DNA of 64,000 bases from Leekyejoonella antrihumi (lineage in GTDB: Bacteria > Actinomycetota > Actinomycetes > Actinomycetales > Dermatophilaceae): the NCBI RefSeq assembly GCF_007845645.1, contig NZ_VCQV01000027.1, positions 1 to 64,000 of the forward strand, given 5' to 3'. Position numbers and translations under genes: made by a program. This document shows positions 1-8,644 of this stretch, piece after piece. Numbering within the stretch: the first letter of the stretch is position 1; each line of letters opens with the position of its first letter. The notes under the pieces were generated by a model. That model was not told the DNA's origin. It did no database searches and saw only the letters and a list, made by a program, of their open reading frames with translations.

Positions 1-221
1 ACCTGGAAGGTGCTCCTCGAACTGGATCAGATAGGGACTTCGCAATCACTATCTTCCCAGGTCAGGGGCACTTTTCAGCTCACGCCACGCACTCCGCGAC
101 CCTCACCCGATGAAATCCCCGGGTTAGAACCTGGGTCGAGGCAACTCGTCGGGATGGGCGACCCGACACACAACAGCAGAGATTCGGTTCGGGTAATGCC
201 TGGTCGCTGGATTGCCACCCG

Positions 222-1436
222 CTAAAAGGCCGCACTGCTCAGCCAGACACAGATCGAGCCGAAGCCGTGGCCGGGGGTGCGCAGTGACTCGCGTGCCAGC
301 CCGAACCCGCTGATGTCGACTTGGGGGGTTTCGTCGTGGGCGAGGTTGGTTAGCAGGCGTCCCACCAATGAGGAGTATTTGAAGCCGACGCCGCCACCGA
401 TAGCCATGAGCGCGCCGGGGGCTCCGGGGACGTGGTCGATGATCAGATCGCGGTCCACTGGCCCGGCGTAGAGGCAGGTGCGCCCTGAGATCATGGGGCC
501 GTCTACCCCTGGCAGGCGCTGGGATAAGAAGGCTTTGCAGGTCTGTACGACGCCCAAATCGAGCTGGTGCGATCGGGTCTCCGGGGCCACTGTGTGTTTC
601 ATGATTTCTTGGGTGATCTTGACGCCGAAACCGGCGTAGTCCGGACCGCCATAGAGCATCGGCTCGTCGCTGCGGAAGGTGAATGTGGGCATCCGGTCCA
701 GAGCGAAGTCGCTGAGTGTTCGTGCACCGAAGTAGGTCACCTGTTCTTCGGTGACGGTGATGGCGAGCGGGTATCCGAGCTGGTCCAAGAGCCGCTGGGT
801 CCATGCGCCCGCGGTGAGGATGATTCTGGGAGACCGGAACTCGCCCGCTGGTGTGGTGATCACCCACCGTCCGGAGTCGTGTTCGATCTTGGTGACGGGT
901 GTTTCAGCGAGTATCGTCGCCCCGCGGTCGCGGGCTATCTCGGCGTGCGCGCGGATCGCGTGTCGGGGGTCGACAAATCCGGCGTCGCCCTGGTAGATGC
1001 ACTGCTCGTCGCCGTACATCCGAAACTGTGGCCAGCGGGCGTGGACCTGCGCCGGCGACGGCGACTCGAACGGGATCGAGTCTCGCTCGAGTGCTGCGGC
1101 CAGGTCAGTGATCATCTGTTGCCCGGCGGCGCTGCCGTCGCCGATTTCCAGGCCGCCAATCGTGAACAGAATCGGTGCGGTCTGCCAGGTGCTTTGCACC
1201 GATCGCCACGCGTCGTACGCGGCGGGTAGTAGCTGGCTGTAGCGGCGGTCGCGGTGGTAGGGGCGGATGTAGCGCGAACTGTCGCCGGAGGAGCCGCGGC
1301 GGTGTCCGAGCTCGTACTGCTCGAGGCCGAGCACCCGCGACCCGGGGCGTGCGCTAAGCCAGTAGCAGGCCGCGCTACCGAATGCGCCGCCACCGATGAC
1401 GATGTGGTCGTATTCCCGATAGGCCGGTGATGTCAT
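222..1436 (-). CDS. FAD-dependent N-methyl amino acid oxidase (sarcosine oxidase/SolA type)
   Basis: Predicted 404-aa flavoenzyme that oxidises a secondary (N-methyl) amine with O2, giving a primary amine, formaldehyde and H2O2. The N-terminal Rossmann motif GGGAFGSAA lies at residues 15-23. Cys321 in the context RTCLY, followed by DRDLIIDHVPG, matches the position of the covalent flavin cysteine of monomeric sarcosine oxidase (family knowledge, Cys315 there). The ATG at 1436 is chosen because AAGGAG lies about 10 nt upstream and the Rossmann fold begins right after it. A longer reading frame upstream runs across the neighbouring gene and is spurious. It is the last gene of a minus-strand run with two oxygenases and a binding lipoprotein. 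The substrate is not proven; a small N-methylated amino acid is the best guess. Confidence 0.85.
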   Translation of the reverse strand: MTSPAYREYDHIVIGGGAFGSAACYWLSARPGSRVLGLEQYELGHRRGSSGDSSRYIRPYHRDRRYSQLLPAAYDAWRSVQSTWQTAPILFTIGGLEIGDGSAAGQQMITDLAAALERDSIPFESPSPAQVHARWPQFRMYGDEQCIYQGDAGFVDPRHAIRAHAEIARDRGATILAETPVTKIEHDSGRWVITTPAGEFRSPRIILTAGAWTQRLLDQLGYPLAITVTEEQVTYFGARTLSDFALDRMPTFTFRSDEPMLYGGPDYAGFGVKITQEIMKHTVAPETRSHQLDLGVVQTCKAFLSQRLPGVDGPMISGRTCLYAGPVDRDLIIDHVPGAPGALMAIGGGVGFKYSSLVGRLLTNLAHDETPQVDISGFGLARESLRTPGHGFGSICVWLSSAAF

Positions 1437-1465
1437 GCGACGGGGCTCCTTGCCAGCAGATGGCT

Positions 1466-2413
1466 TCACTGCTTTGTTGCCAGGTTGATGCCGGGCGCGG
1501 GCAGGAGCATCTGCGGTACGCCCCACTTGGTGTAGATCTTTTTCATGGTGTCGTTGCTGTAGAGCGTCTTGAGGGCGTTGAGCAGCGCGTTCTGGAGTGC
1601 CGGGTTCTGCTTGGATGCGACGAACCCCAGTGGCGATGAAGGAGTTTTGGCGTCGACGAAGACGAACTGGTTGCTCAGCTGTTTGGCTTGATAGGCAACT
1701 GTGGCAAGGTCCGCGGAGGTCGCGTCCGCGCGTCCAGACTGAACTGCGAGCACTGCCGTCGGGTGGTCGGGATAGAGAAGAATATTGAGCTTGGCCTTGC
1801 CTTCCCGCGTACATTTTGCCGCTTGCGCTTGGATTATCGGCTCCGGCTGGCTGCCCTTCACCACGGCTACCGAGCGTCCGCACAGGTCAGCCAGTCCGTG
1901 GATGCTGGCCACGGACTTCTTTGCCACCAGCAGCGCCGGGTGGCTTTGTTCGTAGTCGATGAAGGCGTCTTGCTTCTCGCGCACGGCGGTATCGCCGATA
2001 CCGGTGGTGGCGACGTCGAAGCGCTTCGATTCAACGCCGGGTATCAGGCTGGAGAACGCCACATTCGCGTAGCTTGGTTTGAGGCCGAGTTTGGCGGCGA
2101 TGGCGTTGGTGACATCGATCTCGAATCCGGTCGGAGTCTTCGTCCCCGGCTTGAGGAACGTGTACGGCGGGTAGATTGCCGCGATTCCCACCGTCAACGT
2201 GCCGGGCGTGACCAGTTGCAGGGCGGCGGCGTTGCCTGAACCGGTGGAGTGGCCGGAACTCGCGGAGCCGCCAGAGCTGCCCGAGCTCGCCGCCGAGGTG
2301 CCGCATCCGCCGAGGGCCAGCGCGCCAACACTGATCGCCGCTGCTGTCATCAACCCGGCGCGCCGGCGGCGCGCCATCGTGGTCACGGCGACGGGGGAAG
2401 AGGATCGTTTCAT
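1466..2413 (-). CDS. Polar amino acid ABC transporter substrate-binding lipoprotein (SBP_bac_3)
   Basis: A 315-aa secreted lipoprotein. A basic N-terminus and hydrophobic stretch end in the lipobox LALGGC (Cys37), followed by a Ser/Gly-rich linker. The solute-binding domain starts around residue 60 with GTLTVGIAAIYPPYTF and contains GFEIDVTNAIAAKLG, the signature of family-3 binding proteins for polar amino acids and opines. The start at 2413 is preceded by GAGGT about 5 nt upstream. The matching permease and ATPase lie on the opposite strand at 6867-8602, so the transporter is split across two divergent units. It probably captures the island's substrate outside the cell. The specific ligand cannot be read from sequence. 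Confidence 0.88.
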   Translation of the reverse strand: MKRSSSPVAVTTMARRRRAGLMTAAAISVGALALGGCGTSAASSGSSGGSASSGHSTGSGNAAALQLVTPGTLTVGIAAIYPPYTFLKPGTKTPTGFEIDVTNAIAAKLGLKPSYANVAFSSLIPGVESKRFDVATTGIGDTAVREKQDAFIDYEQSHPALLVAKKSVASIHGLADLCGRSVAVVKGSQPEPIIQAQAAKCTREGKAKLNILLYPDHPTAVLAVQSGRADATSADLATVAYQAKQLSNQFVFVDAKTPSSPLGFVASKQNPALQNALLNALKTLYSNDTMKKIYTKWGVPQMLLPAPGINLATKQ

Positions 2414-2447
2414 TACTACCTCGGTCGTTAGTAGGGGGTCGGGTGAT

Positions 2448-2867
2448 TCAGCTGTGGGCGATGCGGGCGGTGTTAGCCGTCGAGGTGTGCATGGTGATGG
2501 TTGGCGGCTGGTGCAGCGTGTTGTGGATCTTGCATCGGGACGGGCTACGCGTGTACCGGTCCTGCTGTTGTGGGGGTAGGCCGGCGGGCAGTTCCAGGTG
2601 GACATCGATCGATCCGATGCGCTGGGGCTTGGCTGCGGCCTCGGCCACCAGCTCGACCGCGACGCCTTCGAGCTGGGTGCCCTGGAGGGCCTCGGCTTCC
2701 ACGAGTGTGCCGAGCATGCACGCCCCCAGCGCACCCAGCAGCAGCTCGCCAGAGCTGAAGCCTCCCGGTTGCCCTCCCTGCGCGGTCGGCACATCAACAG
2801 TGAGCGTGGCCCCGTCGGTGTGGACCTCGAATCGTTGTCCCGCGATCTGGGTCACCTGCACCTTCAT
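2448..2867 (-). CDS. OsmC/Ohr family thiol peroxidase-like protein
   Basis: A 139-aa protein. It has the OsmC-family core with GGFSSGELLLGALGACMLG holding the first redox cysteine and a second cysteine near the C-terminus in RCKIHNTL, the place of the usual CPVxxTL motif. Members reduce organic hydroperoxides or act on small thiol adducts. The start at 2867 has GGAGGG upstream and overlaps the stop of the 2OG oxygenase gene by 4 nt (ATGA), so the two are translationally coupled. In this operon it may protect against peroxide made by the FAD oxidase; that is inference. Confidence 0.8.
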   Translation of the reverse strand: MKVQVTQIAGQRFEVHTDGATLTVDVPTAQGGQPGGFSSGELLLGALGACMLGTLVEAEALQGTQLEGVAVELVAEAAAKPQRIGSIDVHLELPAGLPPQQQDRYTRSPSRCKIHNTLHQPPTITMHTSTANTARIAHS

Positions 2868-3895
2868 AGGCGCCCTCCCTCGCATCCCAACGCGGCGGGA
2901 GCCGAGCCCGCGTGCGCTGCGCTCGTTGCGCCGTCACGGTATTTGAACGATTCGTTGAAGCGGTCCAGCACGTGGTGGCCGGCCAGGACCGGCTCGTAGC
3001 GGGGCTGCTCGTCAGCGGGCAGGTTGGCGTTCCTCGGATCGATCACGGTGTCGAAGTTGGGGTCGAAGAACAGCGGGATCGAGTACCGCTCTTTTCCGGT
3101 GCGATTGACGACGCGGTGCTGTGTGGAGGTGAACCGGTCGTTCGACCAGCGGGCGAGCAGGTCTCCCACGTTGACCACGAACGTGCCGGGAATGGGCGGG
3201 GCGGCGACCCAGTCGCCTTCACGGTTGAGCACCTCGAGACCGCCGACGGAGTCCTGCCACAGCAGGGTCAGGAAACCGTAGTCGGTGTGTGGGCCGACGC
3301 CGAACTGCTCGGCACCCAGGTCGGCCGGCTGCGGTGGGTAGTGGATGATGCTGCCGCGAGCCAGCGGCTTGGTGAAGTAGTCGTGGAAGAAGTCGGCCGG
3401 AAGGTCGAGGCCGACGGCCAGCGCGGCCAGCACGCTGCGTGCACATTTAGCCATCTGTTCGAACAGGCCGTACACCGACGCGGAAAAGGTCGGCATGTCA
3501 CTCGGCCACTGGTTGGGGCCAGTCAGCCGGCCACCGGCGCGAACGTCGGGATCGTCTTCGGGGACCTCCAGCCCGTAGACGAAGCTTTCCTTCAGATCGC
3601 TGCGGGTCGCCGACTCCATCTTCGCGCCGCCGACACCGATGTAGCCGCGATGGCGGGCATTGACGGCCACATCACTCTTACGTTCGGGTGGCAGTGCGAA
3701 GAACTCCCGGGCGGCGCGAAGTGTGGCGTCGATGGATTCCTGCGGGATTCCATGCCCGGTGATGTAGAAGAACCCGGCGTCCGCGCTTGCCTCACACATT
3801 GCTTGGGCGACCTGCTGGACCCCGTTGGTCCGAAGTGGGCCGATGTCGATCACCGGGATCGTCGTGAATGAGCTCTTGGTCGGCGCGTATGCCAT
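2864..3895 (-). CDS. 2-oxoglutarate/Fe(II) oxygenase, isopenicillin N synthase-like family
   Basis: A 343-aa enzyme with the N-terminal DIOX_N module (IPVIDIGP, then GFFYITGHGI near residue 45) and a C-terminal double-stranded beta-helix. The iron triad is visible as H203 and D205 (PHTDYG) and H260 (STQHRVV). R270 and S272 (RYS) are the usual co-substrate carboxylate pair. Such enzymes hydroxylate or desaturate small molecules using 2OG and O2. Its operon partner at 4584-5246 is an HD-domain diiron oxygenase. In the PhnY/PhnZ and TmpA/TmpB systems, an Fe/2OG hydroxylase feeds exactly such a partner (established for those systems, inferred here). Those hydroxylases belong to a different subfamily, so the substrate may differ. 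Confidence 0.87.
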   Translation of the reverse strand: MAYAPTKSSFTTIPVIDIGPLRTNGVQQVAQAMCEASADAGFFYITGHGIPQESIDATLRAAREFFALPPERKSDVAVNARHRGYIGVGGAKMESATRSDLKESFVYGLEVPEDDPDVRAGGRLTGPNQWPSDMPTFSASVYGLFEQMAKCARSVLAALAVGLDLPADFFHDYFTKPLARGSIIHYPPQPADLGAEQFGVGPHTDYGFLTLLWQDSVGGLEVLNREGDWVAAPPIPGTFVVNVGDLLARWSNDRFTSTQHRVVNRTGKERYSIPLFFDPNFDTVIDPRNANLPADEQPRYEPVLAGHHVLDRFNESFKYRDGATSAAHAGSAPAALGCEGGRL

Positions 3896-3958
3896 TGCTT
3901 CTGCCTCTTTCGTTTCGCGGTTTTGCCGAGTAGTTGGCGCAGCTCGCCCCGGGTTGGG

Positions 3959-4552
3959 TCAGCGCGCGGGGGTGGTCACATCGCTGGAGTAGTAGCCGAT
4001 GGCGTCGCCGTCGGTGGTCACGCCGAGCCCGTTGAGCAGCCGGTTGGAGTAGTTGAAGTAGGCGCAGACCTGGTTGACTTCCAGAATGTCGCCGTCGCTT
4101 GCTCCAGCGTTGCGGCACGCCGTGACGTCGTCGACGGTCATCGTGCCGGGATGCCTGGTCAGTTTGCCGGTGTAGCGCAGCAGCGCGAGTTCCTTGCCGG
4201 CGAAGGCATCCTCGGGGTCCCTGTGTAGTGCCGCCAGGACGGCGTCGGCGCGGCGTGTCTCGCCGATCAGGTCGGCGGCGTTGGACCAGTGGTGGGCCAG
4301 ACTGTACGGGCAGTCATTCAGGATGCTGGTGTAGCTGGCGACGCATTCGAGGAACCATTCCGGCAGCTGGTTCGCCTCGTGGTGCAGCACCGACCGGTAC
4401 AGGGCGAGATGGCCCGCCATGGTGTGCGGGCGCAGGCTGTGCACGCGCATGACGTTGTCGACCGTGCCGTGCGGTGTGCGCACCCTGTCGAGCATCTCGC
4501 GCAGCTCACCGGTGGCCTCCTCGTCGGAGATCATCTTGATCCATGGGCTCAT
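3959..4552 (-). CDS. AhpD-like / carboxymuconolactone decarboxylase-family peroxidase-related protein
   Basis: A 197-aa, mostly helical protein. The motif NDCPYSLAHHW at residues 79-89 matches the AhpD active-site helix, with Cys81 and His87/His88. The second cysteine of the classical CxxC is a serine, as in many peroxidase-related family members. A one-cysteine active site suggests a role other than classical AhpD disulfide relay. It sits between the two oxygenase genes with short gaps, 63 nt to the 2OG oxygenase and 31 nt to the HD gene. It therefore probably belongs to the same transcript. The exact reaction is unknown; peroxide or thiol chemistry accompanying the pathway is a guess. Confidence 0.78.
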   Translation of the reverse strand: MSPWIKMISDEEATGELREMLDRVRTPHGTVDNVMRVHSLRPHTMAGHLALYRSVLHHEANQLPEWFLECVASYTSILNDCPYSLAHHWSNAADLIGETRRADAVLAALHRDPEDAFAGKELALLRYTGKLTRHPGTMTVDDVTACRNAGASDGDILEVNQVCAYFNYSNRLLNGLGVTTDGDAIGYYSSDVTTPAR

Positions 4553-4583
4553 GGCGCAGCCAGTCTCTCGTTGCTGGGTTGGT

Positions 4584-5246
4584 CTAGTCGAGGGTCAGCG
4601 GTTGCGCCGGTCGGGCGAAGATCCGTTGCACCATCGGCCGGAAGAATTCCAGCGGCGCGTTCTCGTAGCGGGGATTGATGGCGCCCTGGTCGTATCGATA
4701 CACGAACTCTTTGGTCCACTCGTAGTGTTCGTGGCCCCGCCAACGGTCGCTGGCCTGGCGGTCGACGGCCCCGTCGGAGTGGCTTCCCCCGTGGGTGTCC
4801 AGGAAACTCTGGTGGTGGCGCAGCATCCAGTAGTTCCGCTCGGAGACATAGCCACCCATCAGTTCGGCCGCGAACACGCCATGCCGCTCCGGACAGACCA
4901 CGAACCCGACATCGTGGAGCAGCGCGACGACCACATCTTCCTCGTCCAGCCCGTCCAGGTAGGTCATCGTGGCCGCCTGCAGGCAGTGCTGGTAGTTGTT
5001 GATCTGGTACCCGAACGAGGGCTCGCTCTCGGACGCCGCGAGCATCGTCAGCACCGATTCCACCTGGACGTCCCGATTGAACTCGACCCGCTGGCTCGCC
5101 AGCCGATCCCAGTCCGCTTGGTCGAAGTCCACCATCGCCGGCTTGGCGACCACCTCAAAGGTGTCACGCGCCTGACGCGCCAGCGGCGTGGGATTCCGCG
5201 GCAACTCGACCGCCCGCCTCGACCGCTCCTTCTCACGATCCGACAT
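4584..5246 (-). CDS. HD-domain mixed-valence diiron oxygenase-like protein (PhnZ/TmpB type)
   Basis: A 220-aa HD-domain protein. The likely metal ligands are all present: H87 (YQHCLQAA), H111-D112 (LLHDVG), H122 (PERHGVF), H144/H145 (LRHHQSF) and D186 (YRYDQG). The C-terminal PLEFFRPMVQRIFARP is typical of the PhnZ-related family rather than of nucleotide phosphohydrolases. PhnZ and TmpB oxidatively cleave the C-P bond of 1-hydroxy-aminoethylphosphonates, releasing phosphate and an amino acid. The start at 5246 follows GGAAGGTGG. It is first in the minus-strand operon, and the 19-bp repeats lie directly upstream. The oxygenase assignment rests on motif and partner logic; a hydrolase role is not excluded. 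Confidence 0.78.
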   Translation of the reverse strand: MSDREKERSRRAVELPRNPTPLARQARDTFEVVAKPAMVDFDQADWDRLASQRVEFNRDVQVESVLTMLAASESEPSFGYQINNYQHCLQAATMTYLDGLDEEDVVVALLHDVGFVVCPERHGVFAAELMGGYVSERNYWMLRHHQSFLDTHGGSHSDGAVDRQASDRWRGHEHYEWTKEFVYRYDQGAINPRYENAPLEFFRPMVQRIFARPAQPLTLD

Positions 5247-5284
5247 CTGTCCACCTTCCGATCAACTCGACCAATCTCTGCGTG

Positions 5285-5386
5285 CAGTGTATCCACCACA
5301 TTCAAAGGGGGTCAAGAGGTTCCGCAGGATTGTCTGCAACGAATGTACTGGATACAGTGAACATGTTGAATGTATTGGATGCGTTG
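5285..5386. promoter_or_regulatory. Three copies of a 19-bp operator-like repeat in a divergent promoter
   Basis: Three 19-mers lie in the 190-bp gap between the HD gene and the MFS remnant. Copy 1 is GAATGTACTGGATACAGTG at 5341-5359. Copy 2 is GAATGTATTGGATGCGTTG at 5368-5386. Copy 3 is GAATGTGGTGGATACACTG on the minus strand at 5303-5285. The core TGGATACA resembles half-sites bound by FCD-type GntR proteins (family knowledge). Copies 1 and 2 are 27 bp apart start to start; copy 3 faces them. Related sites occur before the ABC permease and before the GntR gene, so the likely ligand is the regulator at 8633-9370. Confidence 0.6.
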
Positions 5387-5435
5387 TGGTTTCCCTGTTC
5401 TTTGGTGGGTCGATGTGGATGCGCGATCTCTGCGG

Positions 5436-6711
5436 ATGGATCGCCTGACGTCTCGAGCCGGTCGAAAGGCCCGGAGGCGGACCGGGAACCTGGGCGATGA
5501 TCTGCAGCGCAGGACGATGGTCACGCTGATGGCCAGTGCAGGGCTCGGCGGGGTCGGTGTCTCACTGGCCGTGACTGTCCTGCCGCTGCTCGGGGAACGG
5601 ATCACCGGATCGGCCAACGCCGCGGGGTTGCCGCAGACCGGACAAGTGCTGGGAACGGCGTTCGCGTCGTTTGGGCTAGCCCTGCTCATGTTCCGCAGTG
5701 GCCGGCGGCCGGGTCTGGCTCTCGGCTACGGCGTTGGCAGCTGCTGAGCCGTGCTCGGTGTTGCGACTGGCTGTCTGCAGGGCGGCTTCGGCCTGCTGCT
5801 CCTGGGCGCGGCGTTGATGGGGTTTGCAGCGGCCTCGACGGCTCAGTCCAGGTATGCGGCTACTGACCTCGCGCGGCCCCAGGCCCGGGCCGCCGCGCTG
5901 TCCGCGACCGTGTGGGCGGGCGCGGTCGGCGCAGTTGCCGGGCCGAACCTGGTCGGTCCGGCAGGCGGGTTCGCCCGCGGCATCGCCCTGCCGAGCCTGA
6001 CCGGCTCGCTCGTGCTCAGTGCCGCAACCATGGCCGGGGCGGCCGCGATAGTCCAGACCGGGTTGCGGCCCGATCCGTTGGTGGCCACGAAGCTCGTGGC
6101 CCACCGGCTCCACGCTGCGCTGCGCCGCGGTCGCTGGTGCGAGGTCGTAGCCGTGCTGCGAGGTTTCACCGGCGTCCGGACCGGTGTCCTCGCGCTCTGT
6201 CTCGGGCACGCCGTGATGATCGGCGTCATGGTGATGGCTCCGATCCTGCTGCGCCAAGATGGTGCCACCTTGAACGTCATCAGTGGCCACGTGGCGGCAT
6301 GTACCTGCTCGCGCCGGTGGTTGGTTGGATGTGCGATCGGGTGGGCCGCCGGGCACTGCTTGCGGCAAGCTGCCCGGTGCTGCTGGTGGCCCTCGGGCTG
6401 GCCGGTGGCGCGGCACCGGGGGCATCCACCCGTCTTGCGGTCGGCCTGGTCCTACTCGGCCTCGGATGGTCGATGTGCACCATCGCGGCATCGACCTTGC
6501 TGACGGAGTCAGCGCCCCCGGCGCACGAGTCGCGGTCCAGGGTGTCGCCGATCTCGCGATGGGACTCGCCGCCGCCGGCTCGGGCGCCCTGTCCGGAGTG
6601 ATCGTCGGACAAGCCGGCTACGGTGCCCTCGCCGCGGCCGCCGCCGTGCCCTCGTGCGGGATCTCCCTGGTCGCGGTCCTCGGCAAGGCGGCCCCGCCGG
6701 GCCAGACATAG
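5436..6711 (+). pseudogene. Decayed major facilitator superfamily transporter
   Basis: The reading starts at ATG 5436 and gives a typical first MFS helix (TLMASAGLGGVGVSLAVTVL). An in-frame TGA at 5745-5747 interrupts it after GLALGYGVGSC. The same frame then resumes with more membrane helices to about 6290. There the coherent reading moves to another frame (MYLLAPVVGWMCDRVGRRALL, the conserved loop after helix 8). Near 6530 it moves again (GVADLAMGLAAAGSGALSGV) to the stop at 6711. One stop plus two frameshifts make a full-length product impossible as read. Either it is a pseudogene or the sequence carries errors. It probably once moved the island's substrate or product. Confidence 0.75.
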
Positions 6712-6771
6712 TGACTAGCCGGACGCGACCGCGGGCTCTGGTTTCCGGAGGAATTGGGTATTGCACTCCAG

Positions 6772-6790
6772 GAACCCGTTGGATACATTG
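6772..6790 (+). promoter_or_regulatory. Fourth, partial copy of the 19-bp operator-like motif
   Basis: GAACCCGTTGGATACATTG at 6772-6790 keeps the GAA and TTGGATACATTG parts of the repeat seen at 5285-5386. It ends 76 nt before the permease start codon at 6867, a sensible place for an operator controlling the permease-ATPase pair. Confidence 0.45.
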
Positions 6791-6866
6791 TGTGCAGTAG
6801 GTCACAGTGTTGCACCGTTGCGATCAATATGGTGCGGCACGCGGCCCTCCTTCCGGGAAGGTACGT

Positions 6867-7784
6867 ATGACAATTCTCGCCCAGACTCCGGCCGTCGAAG
6901 AGCCGCTGCCGGTCGCCCGAAAAGCTCATCCGGGGCGCTGGCTCGCGGCGGTGGTACTCGCCCTCGCGGTCGCGCTGCTGGCCCGTTCCCTGGTGACGAA
7001 CCCCAACATGCAGTGGGGGGTGGTCGCCCACTACACGTTCAACTCCATCATCCTTCAGGGCCTGCTGGTCACCATCGAGCTGTCGGTGATCTGCCAGGCC
7101 TTCGCGATGATCATCGGTGTGCTAGTCGCAGCGCTGGTCCAGTCGGCCAACCCGATCCTGCGCGGGATCAGCGCCGTCTACGTCTGGTTCTTTCGAGCAA
7201 CCCCGCTGCTGGTTCAGCTCATCTTCTGGTACAACCTGGCCCTCCTGTTTCCCCACCTCTCACTGGGCATCCCCTTCACCGGCATGAGTGAGTCGTGGCC
7301 GATGAACGCGCTGATCAGCGGGTACACCGCCGCGGTCTTGGGACTGAGTCTGAATGACGGCGCCTACATGGCCGAGATCGTGCGCGGCGGGTTGCTGGCG
7401 GTACCGCCCGGACAGGTGGAGGCCGCCCAGAGCATCGGGATGCGGCGCCTGAAGATACTGACCCGGGTGACACTCCCCCAGGCCGTCAAGACGATGATCC
7501 CCCCGACGGGCAACCAGTTCATCAACCTGGTCAAGTCCACCTCACTGGTATCGGTCATCGGCGGAGGCGAACTGCTGACGAACGCTCAGAACATCTACTC
7601 GCAAAACTTCAAGGTCATCCCGCTACTCATGGTCGCCGCGATCTGGTACCTCGTCCTGATGGCCATCCTCAGCACCGCCCAGTACTACCTCGAACGGTGG
7701 GTCGCGAAAGATCAGCCAGCCGCCCACCGCCCATCCCTACGCACACGGCTCGCCACCATGATCCGACAGAAGGAGCGCGCATGA
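6867..7784 (+). CDS. Polar amino acid ABC transporter permease
   Basis: A 305-aa inner-membrane protein of the HisM/GlnP type. The first helix is near residues 24-42. The typical ILQGLLVTIELSVICQ segment, the FFRATPLLVQLIFWY motif and the EAA coupling loop (EAAQSIGMRRLKILTRVTLPQA) follow in order. The start at 6867 is chosen because the longer frame upstream has no membrane or domain content; GGGAAGG lies a few bases upstream. Its stop overlaps the ATPase start by 4 nt (ATGA at 7781-7784). Its partner binding lipoprotein is on the other strand at 1466-2413. A single permease gene suggests a homodimer in the membrane. Confidence 0.88.
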   Translation: MTILAQTPAVEEPLPVARKAHPGRWLAAVVLALAVALLARSLVTNPNMQWGVVAHYTFNSIILQGLLVTIELSVICQAFAMIIGVLVAALVQSANPILRGISAVYVWFFRATPLLVQLIFWYNLALLFPHLSLGIPFTGMSESWPMNALISGYTAAVLGLSLNDGAYMAEIVRGGLLAVPPGQVEAAQSIGMRRLKILTRVTLPQAVKTMIPPTGNQFINLVKSTSLVSVIGGGELLTNAQNIYSQNFKVIPLLMVAAIWYLVLMAILSTAQYYLERWVAKDQPAAHRPSLRTRLATMIRQKERA

Positions 7785-8602
7785 ACACCGCCGAGCATCC
7801 AGCCGCCAGCGCGCAGACCGCGCAGACTCCAGCACCGCCCGATCGCCTCGAGCCGATGGTCCGGATCCGGGGCGTGCACAAGCGGTTCGACAAGGTCGAG
7901 GTGCTGCGCGGCGTCGACCTGGACGTCCAACCCAACACGACAACCTGCCTGCTCGGGCCGTCCGGGTCGGGAAAGACCACGCTGCTTCGCTGCATCAACC
8001 ATCTCGAGCGAGTCGATGCCGGCCAGATCTTCGTCGACGGGCACCAAGTCGGCTACACCGCCCGCGGCGGCAAGCTGCACGAGCAGTCGGACAAGGAAAT
8101 CGCGGCGGCGCGGCGGCGGACGGGCATGGTCTTCCAGCAGTTCAACCTCTTCCCGCACCGAACCGCGCTGGAAAATGTCATGGAGGGCCCCGTCAGAGTG
8201 CTCCGCCAGGACAAGCACGAGGCGCGGACGCGGGCAACCCAGCTACTCGAACAAGTAGGACTGGGCGAACGGATGCACCACTATCCGACGAACCTGTCCG
8301 GTGGACAACAACAGCGCGTGGGCATCGCACGCGCGCTGGCCATGGACCCGAAGGTGCTGCTGTTCGATGAACCCACCAGTGCGCTGGACCCAGAGCTGGT
8401 CGGCGAAGTCCTCGACGTCATCAGATGCCTGGACGGGCGAACCATGATCATCGTCACTCACGAGATCGGTTTCGCCCGTGAGTGCGCGGACACCATCGTG
8501 TTCATGGACGGCGGATCGGTGCTCGAGCAGGGCTCGCCGCAGGACGTTCTGAACAACCCCAAGTCGCCGCGCACGGAGAACTTCCTTCGCCGGGTTCTGT
8601 GA
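7781..8602 (+). CDS. Amino acid ABC transporter ATP-binding protein
   Basis: A 273-aa ATPase that powers the permease encoded just upstream. Walker A is GPSGSGKTT (residues 59-67), the Q-loop is VFQQFNLFPH, the signature is LSGGQQQRVGIARAL, Walker B is VLLFDEPTSALDPEL, and the switch histidine lies in IVTHEIGF. This matches the GlnQ/HisP subfamily. The start at 7781 overlaps the permease stop, indicating coupled translation. A longer upstream extension lies inside the permease gene and is rejected. Confidence 0.92.
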   Translation: MNTAEHPAASAQTAQTPAPPDRLEPMVRIRGVHKRFDKVEVLRGVDLDVQPNTTTCLLGPSGSGKTTLLRCINHLERVDAGQIFVDGHQVGYTARGGKLHEQSDKEIAAARRRTGMVFQQFNLFPHRTALENVMEGPVRVLRQDKHEARTRATQLLEQVGLGERMHHYPTNLSGGQQQRVGIARALAMDPKVLLFDEPTSALDPELVGEVLDVIRCLDGRTMIIVTHEIGFARECADTIVFMDGGSVLEQGSPQDVLNNPKSPRTENFLRRVL

Positions 8603-8625
8603 CGCCAACGACCACCGCGTCGCTT

Positions 8626-8644
8626 ATCACCGTCAACCGGTGAT
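8626..8644. terminator. Hairpin between convergent genes
   Basis: Perfect 7-bp arms ATCACCG (8626-8632) and CGGTGAT (8638-8644) enclose a 5-nt loop between the convergent ATPase and GntR genes, overlapping the GntR stop codon. There is no U-tract, so a role as bidirectional terminator is only plausible. Confidence 0.35.

Noticed and set aside
117-135. Short inverted repeat CCCGGGTT/AACCTGGG downstream of the FAD oxidase gene
   Set aside because: Only 8-bp arms with a mismatch, no U-tract, and over 80 bp past the stop; too weak to call a terminator.
1437-1883. N-terminal extension of the FAD oxidase to 553 aa
   Set aside because: It overlaps the binding lipoprotein gene and lies before a normal Rossmann start with a good ribosome site.
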